Shown: positions 58,115 to 64,000 of the stretch, piece by piece
Position numbering within the stretch: position 1 is the first letter of the stretch
Layout of the letters: every line of letters begins with the position of its first letter
From: Raphanus sativus
Taxonomy: Eukaryota; Streptophyta; Magnoliopsida; Brassicales; Brassicaceae
NCBI RefSeq assembly: GCF_000801105.2
Contig: NC_079519.1
Span: forward strand, 8,616,668-8,680,667
Reading direction: 5' to 3'
Length of the DNA stretch: 64,000 nt
Made by a program: the position numbers and the translations under genes
Notes under the pieces: generated by a model
What the model saw: the letters and a program-made list of their open reading frames with translations, nothing else
Databases searched by the model: none
What the model was told of the DNA's origin: nothing

Positions 58115-59955
58115 TCAACAATATTTATGAATTTGTTAAAAATTAAATATATAAGTAAATTTATATTTTATACGATAGTAGACTATGGAATTTGATTTTT
58201 CTAAATAAAAATTTATGTTATTTTTATACTGTTTTGTGGTCTTGATAAATTATGTACAAAATGTTGACAAAAAATAATTATGCACAAGATGTTGATAAAA
58301 AACAATTATGCATACATACATAATTTTAAATTTGAATTGGAGCAATATAAAAGATTAGTCCGGCACTGGTTTAGTAATCATAGTTCACAGCTTCTTTACT
58401 GCTAGTTAATCTATACAATTATTTACTAAGTAATTTTATATTCAAACTCTCACGTTAAAAATTCGAATGTTCAAATATCGTTTATATTCTTATTAATATA
58501 TTATATAAATTATCTACAAAATAAAAAAAATTGTTTACACAAGTGAATTAAATTAATAATAATAAAAATTATCCAAATTAAAAATAATATATTTTAAAAT
58601 AAAAAGATAATTCTTATACATATTGTGTTGTTATCTGAAAAATATATTTTAATAAAAATTAAAAAAACAGAAAACATAACTAAATATTAGTGAAGTAAAA
58701 TTCTTAATTTTATATAATTGAAAAGAAAATATTAAGTGATTTTAAAACCAATATTAATATATATGTACATATATACATATATATATATATATGTATTATA
58801 AGAAAGTTTTAATATTTTATGACTAAAAATTATATGATTCAAATTAAAAATAAATTATTTATGAATTTATAATAATTTTAAAAATTTCATATTAAATGTG
58901 AAAATACAATAAAATAAGTTCATAAAAATTATATTAACTATTTTAAATATTTCATAAATAATTAACACAAATATATTTGAATATATATGATATATATCTA
59001 ATAAAAACCTCAATCTATAAAGATAATTTATAGTATTAATTTTGTTTTTTATATTTATATTCTCCATATTTCATTACTATTTAGTTTTAGATTTTATATA
59101 AAACAAAAAAATGATTTTATATTCTTTGTTTGTGACATTTGTTTTTAAACGAAAGCATGATTCCAAACGAGATCATAAGTTTTTATGTTTTTAAATATGT
59201 TATTTTAGAAGCATTTTTGAAAAGAGATATTCCGTAAGTTTTTCACAGTACTCTGATTCCGATTCCAACTCCAATTTTAAAACGGAAGTGGATGTTCGAT
59301 AAAGTTCCATGCAACCTACGAGTTTTCTATCTAATTGCTTTCATAGTTTTTTGCAGACACAAAATTTGCAGCTGCAGACAGAATTTACAGCCTAATTAAT
59401 TCCAAATCAAAAATCTAAAGCTACAGTCTCTATCAAAAGATTCAAAACCTTTTAACTCATAGTTATGTTCGAGTGATCCACCCAGTTCATGCAAAATAAG
59501 CCCAATTAACTACTGAGTATTGAGTATTTAGGGCCTTAGATAGAATATTTTTCCTTGTCATTAATTGGGCTTAATCGACAAAAGAAATTAGTTGGGCTTA
59601 AATGTTTTGATATAACGGCGGGGACCTATTTCTTCAAGAAAGGGCCCATTGTTGATTTGAAAATCAATCAAGACACGTGCATACACGTGACCTCCCAAAG
59701 ACCAATTTTGTAAAGAACAAAGACAAAAAAAGTAAAGATAATATCTAAGCAAAGATAATATCTGAAAAGCCCAAACAAAAACAAATCATCAGTTTATTAC
59801 ATGAAATCCACAAAATCATTTTCTTTAATGAAAATTTGAGGCCCTCTTTTTACTCGCAACACAAATGTTCTTTTGATTAGCCCTTTTATTTTGTTGACTC
59901 ATTGTTAATGCCTCCACAAGAAGAAAGCTGAGGAAACGGAGGCGAAAAAATCTCA
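58115..59955. other. AT-rich intergenic DNA and promoter of the AT-hook gene
   Basis: No gene in the first 1.4 kb. The 3' end holds the probable leader exon of the AT-hook gene (about 59900-59955). Confidence 0.45.
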
Positions 59956-60410
59956 GGTCTGTTCCTCCTTTTTTTCCTTTTGTCTTGTCTGTCTGTTTAC
60001 ACATGAAAAGCTTCAATCTGTTTGCACTTGAATTTGAATCCTGTTTCTTTTTTTTTTGTGTGGTAATAATATTTGCGATGTGTATGTCTCTCTCTCTCTC
60101 TTCACTCGAATTATTTCTTTTTTAAAATCCGACAACAAACAATTGTCTTTGAATTCAATCCTAGGGCTACTCAGAAATCGCTAGTTTCTTTTTTTGGTTT
60201 TAATTACTGTTTCTGATGATTATTAGATAATTTTGTAATTAGGAGTTCCGATTTAGGTGCTAAACATGGTTTTGCATGTTCGATTACTAGTGGATCTCAT
60301 CTTTGTATATAAATCCATAAGTTTTATAGTAGAATGTGTCTTCTAGCAGTAACACTTCTCTTTTGCATCGTCACTGTTTCAGATAGGTTTTTTTAACATT
60401 TACAATCGAA

Positions 60411-61261
60411 ATGGAGAAGGAAAGCCACGAGGAGAACAACAACTACACTGTCTCTGGTGATGTCATCACCAAACGGAAGCCTGGTCGCCCTAGAAAGCAC
60501 CTCAAGCTAGACTCACCCGAGCAGTCTTCTCGCCACATCGAAGACAACGACGAAGCTATGGTTGGACAACATGTTACCGGCGTCATCGAGGCGACCTTTG
60601 AAGCAGGTTTCTTGCTCTCGGTCAAGCTCGGCAACTCGGACACCGTGCTTAGAGGTGTGTTGTTCAAGCCTGGTCGCTGCGAGCCTGTATCGGTTGATAA
60701 CGATATTGCTCCTCATGTTCCGATGATAACGAGAAACAGCGACGTGGTGGTGCAGCATCAACATCATGGATTGCCAGCTAAACGAGGTCGTAAATCTAGG
60801 TTCCGTGAGAAGCGTGGTACCAGTGCATTGGCTCCTGTCCCCATTCTGCCAGCTTTGGTTCCTGCCGTGCAGAATGGCGGTGGGAGTGCACTCCCGAGCC
60901 ACCAGGGACATGACTCTCAAGTGAGTGGAGGTAGTAACAGCAAGCCATTTGAGACGCTGCTTACACGAGTGATGAAGGAAGGTCAAGTCCATAACACCGC
61001 GTCGCAGCTCACTGAACCAGAGTCAGAGGAACAGGCTCTGTCTATTGAGCCGTTGCAGGCGATACACCCGGTCCATCCAGTACATATTCCAAAACCTATG
61101 CCGAGTTATGGACGTGGCAAGATGACAGAACTTCTTCAGGTAACAAAAAAAAAACTAAACCTTGTGGATGGTTTTATCTAATGTTTATTGAATTCATGTT
61201 TGATTTGTCTTAGGCCGTGCAGGAGAATGTGAGGGAGACCCATTTCTCTCAAGGAGAGTGA
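60411..61261 (+). CDS. AT-hook DNA-binding protein, two exons
   Basis: Exons 60411-61139 and 61214-61261 encode 258 residues. A canonical AT-hook KRKPGRPRKH is at residues 21-30 and a second weaker basic patch, AKRGRKSRF, near residue 123. AT-hooks bind the minor groove of AT-rich DNA, so a nuclear chromatin role is likely. Between them is a folded-looking segment (GVIEATFEAGFLLSVKLGNS, then VLRGVLFKPGRCEPV). The C-terminus is Pro/His/Ser-rich. A leader intron is likely from about 59956 to 60381 (acceptor GTTTCAG). The protein resembles what I recall as the AT-hook gene next to SUI1 in Arabidopsis. The frame is intact. Confidence 0.88.
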
Positions 61262-62348
61262 CTATCTGGAGTATTCTTGCTGCAAACCGTTGAGAGTTTT
61301 AAAGTCTGATTCAGTCACTGTAATCAGAAATAGGAAAGCAGAGTTTTAACTACTGTCTAGCTTAAAGATGTCAGAAAAAGTTTATGATGATTCGTTACAT
61401 AGATGCTCATAACTACATTTTCTTTAAGATAATACAAATAAGATGAGATCTGTTAGAATAGCCAGACGGGGAATAATTAACCGAAAATGAAAACAAGACC
61501 TTTTGTGCTAAGGAAACCAATAGGAACAACAATTGGCATGTGGGGATTATTGGGAAAAGGCGGCTGCATAACCGGAATGTTATATCGGTGTGTAGAACTA
61601 CACAAGGCTAGTAGTATCCACCGACTCGAAACGGTTGGTTGGGGTGGTACAGCTGCATGCCTGCATCAGTTGAACTGTGATGGGAAACATAATATTATGT
61701 AGCTGTGTGGAGGCCGGGCTTCTATTCTTGTATTTTTACTCGACATCCAATGAATCGAACCGGACTAGAATGGAACTCACAAATATTCAAACGATTCATG
61801 TACAGTATGTCTGAATGGATACCAATTATATGAAATATGATTTTTTGACCATGAGAATCTTTATATACTATTCTTTGTGAGTGCTTTTGGAAACCGGATC
61901 GAACCATTTTCCAATGGTTGGATCGGGTTTCAACCATGAACTAGATATATAATCAGGTTGTGTTTAATAATTGGTTCAATCATGAACTGATCATGTAGCC
62001 ATATTAGATTTTAAAGTTACTAAACTATTTAAACTATCAAAAATCTATAAATTATACATATAAATATAAAACTAGTCAACATTTATAATATTTTGTGTTT
62101 AAAAGAAAAGTTATTTATATTTTAATTATGTATCATATTTACTCTTACTTTTAAATTTATATACTAAAATATATATTAAACTAGATTATTAAATCATGTT
62201 TGACCCGGTCGAAAAACATATTAAACCGTAATCCAAAACATTTTCAGTTCAGCTTCCGGTCTGGTTTTAAAAACACCGTTGTGAAGCGAATATTTGCAAT
62301 CGAAATCTCATATTAAAGGTATAAAAAGAAGAGACAAAAGTTTACATA
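61262..62348. other. 3' region and spacer
   Basis: No recognised gene. A 71-codon plus-strand frame at 61487-61702 has no motif I know. Confidence 0.4.
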
Positions 62349-62490
62349 TCGTACACAGAGACATTAAACCATCAAACCTTATTGTGAACCACAGGGAGAA
62401 GTGAAAATATCTGATTTTGGTGTCGGTGCAAGTCTTGCTAGCTCCATGGGACAGAGAGACATTTGTTGGAACCTACAACTATATGTCCGT
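62349..62490 (+). pseudogene. MAP kinase kinase fragment
   Basis: The catalytic loop VHRDIKPSNLIVNH is followed, after a one-base shift, by GEVKISDFGVGASLASSMGQ and, after another shift, by FVGTYNYM. These are the HRD, DFG and activation segments of a plant MAPKK. Nothing upstream or downstream continues the kinase. It is a short captured or retained exon fragment, certainly inactive. Confidence 0.8.
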
Positions 62491-62547
62491 TTCCTATACA
62501 AATTCCTTCCATTCCATTGTCTAGTAGCTCTGGTTTGTTAACATACA

Positions 62548-62874
62548 CTAGATCCGCACTTTACAAGCGCGGATATTGTTCTATCGAATTTATTTTCAGT
62601 GATATATTATATATGTATAGAATAGTTTTGTGTAACTGACCTTTATATTGTTAATGTCAGATTATGAGATTGGTTAAGTTTAAATAGATTTAATGTTAGT
62701 TTTGGTTAAGTTGTCCGGTCCTAGAATCTTGGTAGTGTATAATAATAATTATAATGCAATTAAATTGAAATGGTCTATAAATTAAGTAACATACTCACAA
62801 ACTTGAAACATTTCAAAATTTAAACAAAAACTTTTATGGTAGATAAATTTAAGATTCTATTTTAATAGATTAGA
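62548..62874 (-). mobile_element. Short Helitron, abutting another Helitron end
   Basis: 327 bp on the minus strand. It starts TCTAATCTATTAAAATAGAA and ends with stem ATCCGCGCTTGTAAAGTGCGGAT and CTAG then T (62547). The 5' base lies directly against the CTAG of the next Helitron at 62875. Confidence 0.8.
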
Positions 62875-62906
62875 CTAGTTTTTGACCCGCGCTTCGAAAG
62901 CGCGGG
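62875..62906 (-). mobile_element. 3' terminus of a further Helitron
   Basis: On the minus strand there is a perfect stem (CCCGCGCTTTCGAAGCGCGGG at 62886-62906), GTCAAAAA and CTAG. The 5' end lies to the right and was not identified in the window. Confidence 0.75.
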
Positions 62907-64000
62907 TATTTTTGGATTGTAAGCAAATTTTGTGTGATACCATATGATACGTTATTATGTTACAAAGCTGTATGATATCAAAGAATTAAATTTGTTCACA
63001 ATTATATAGTTGTACGTACAATTTATATGTAATTTTCTCTTATGTATAGTTGTACGTACAATTTATATGTAACTTTCTCTTATGTCTAGGAATTTTATTC
63101 AATTAAAAAAAAAACTTAACCGAAATCGTCTCGAAAATTTATATTCGATTTAGGTTTGGGTCCATAGTAAAAGACCTATTGGATACTTTTTTAGACCTGT
63201 GGGTCTTAGTTTGGATACCCAAAATATCCAATAAAATTATATAAAACTCTCAATACAAATATTTTTTAAATTTTGTCTTTTGTTTTTATTATAGTGTTGA
63301 GTTTTTAGGTAAAATTTTGAAATATATTTTAGATACTCGGATAAAACTTGGTTTGTTTGGTTTCTTGGATCAGGTTTCTGATAAAATTTTTAATTTTTTG
63401 TATTTAAATATTTTTGTTTTTGGGTTTTTGAGTATTCAAGTTTTTTGGGTCTTAAATATACGAACCGATCCAAATCCGTTACTTAGCCAAATAACTGACC
63501 CAAATCCAAATTAAAAAATTCAAATATTTAGTTGGATCCAAATGTTTAGGACCCAAAAAATCCAGACCCGTAAAAAACCTACCCATACATGACTTGAAAA
63601 CCCGAAGTCCATGCTTATGCTCTGATTATATTTTATGTCCATTTTCTAAGAGTTACATTTGTTAAATTCATGATATTTAAGATTCACATCAAATATTTTT
63701 TTAATTTAATAGTATATTTTTGTAAGGTTTTCATAGTTGTTAAACTTATCTTAAATAACAAAATTTTATCATGCATAATTTTATAAAGATTAACTAACGT
63801 AATATATATATATACTATATAATGTTTTAACAGATAGTTTGGCAAAGTGTTTTTCATCTAATTTAATTTGTAATTATTTAGAAAGATAAAATGTACGATA
63901 AAATATTTAAAATATTGTATGGTTAGAGTAATAAGAACAAAAAATATAAATAATTATACATAGATTTATATTTTTTTATTAGGCTTTTGTAATAATTCTT
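62907..64000. other. AT-rich end of window, Helitron body and hAT-like remnant
   Basis: No gene. AGTTGTACGTACAATTTATA is repeated at about 63008 and 63047. At 63120-63600 there are GACCCAAATCC-type motifs reminiscent of the CCCGAA hAT family but too degenerate to bound. Confidence 0.4.

Noticed and set aside
60443..60992. Minus-strand frames opposite the AT-hook gene (74 and 159 codons)
   Set aside because: They overlap the coding strand of a clear protein and show no motif.

Overview
This is a nuclear plant window, almost certainly from a Brassica-type crucifer. The genes have GT-AG introns, the intergenic DNA is very AT-rich, and about 60% of the window is transposable elements or their remains. 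Five host genes recall, from memory, a run on Arabidopsis chromosome 5 (about At5g54930 to At5g55020). In window order these are a MYB120-like R2R3-MYB with a miR159 site (24-25.9 kb, +), a CASP-like membrane protein (32.4-33.3 kb, -), pyruvate decarboxylase PDC2 (44.5-46.3 kb, -), translation initiation factor eIF1/SUI1 (53.9 kb, +) and an AT-hook protein (60.4-61.3 kb, +). A decayed mitochondrial-type aconitase (47.8-53.1 kb), a short RYLKPGALAQIR-motif gene (46.9 kb) and a frameshifted gene (43.6 kb) complete the host content.

Layout. 0.7-1.8 kb: an intact five-exon RPA-like OB-fold (DUF223) gene. 2.9-6.0 kb: a second RPA-like OB-fold region running directly into a Helitron-type PIF1 helicase broken by three frameshifts, with no Rep domain. 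7.0-7.9 kb: a retroelement ORF. 8.5-9.2 kb: a hAT-type non-autonomous element with a perfect 8-bp target duplication. 10.6-10.9 kb: a PIF/Harbinger-like MITE. 11.3-14.4 kb: a 5'-truncated LINE. 15.8-16.3 kb: a short polyadenylated retroposon. 16.9-22.7 kb: a three-gene block (Mutator-like transposase lacking two catalytic Asp, a GRF zinc-finger protein, and a DUF1985 protein). 26-32 kb and 35.7-43 kb: AT-rich DNA with Helitrons and a 970-bp near-perfect palindrome. 33.6-35.7 kb: a small LTR retrotransposon nested in a LINE fragment, both with clean target duplications. 51.4-52.0 kb: a 648-bp Helitron inserted inside an exon of the aconitase pseudogene. 54.8-57.8 kb: two nearly identical 860-bp Helitrons. 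62-64 kb: a MAP kinase kinase fragment and more Helitron ends.

The host genes act independently: male-gametophyte transcription, membrane scaffolding, ethanolic fermentation, start-codon selection and chromatin binding. What unifies the window is its record of mobile-element activity. It shows Helitron termini resolved to the base, Helitrons abutting exactly at each other's 5' ends, and a recurring class of 15-30 bp inserts carrying an A or T run and flanked by 10-19 bp direct repeats. No tRNA, rRNA or CRISPR array was seen. All family assignments are from sequence reading; no database search was run.
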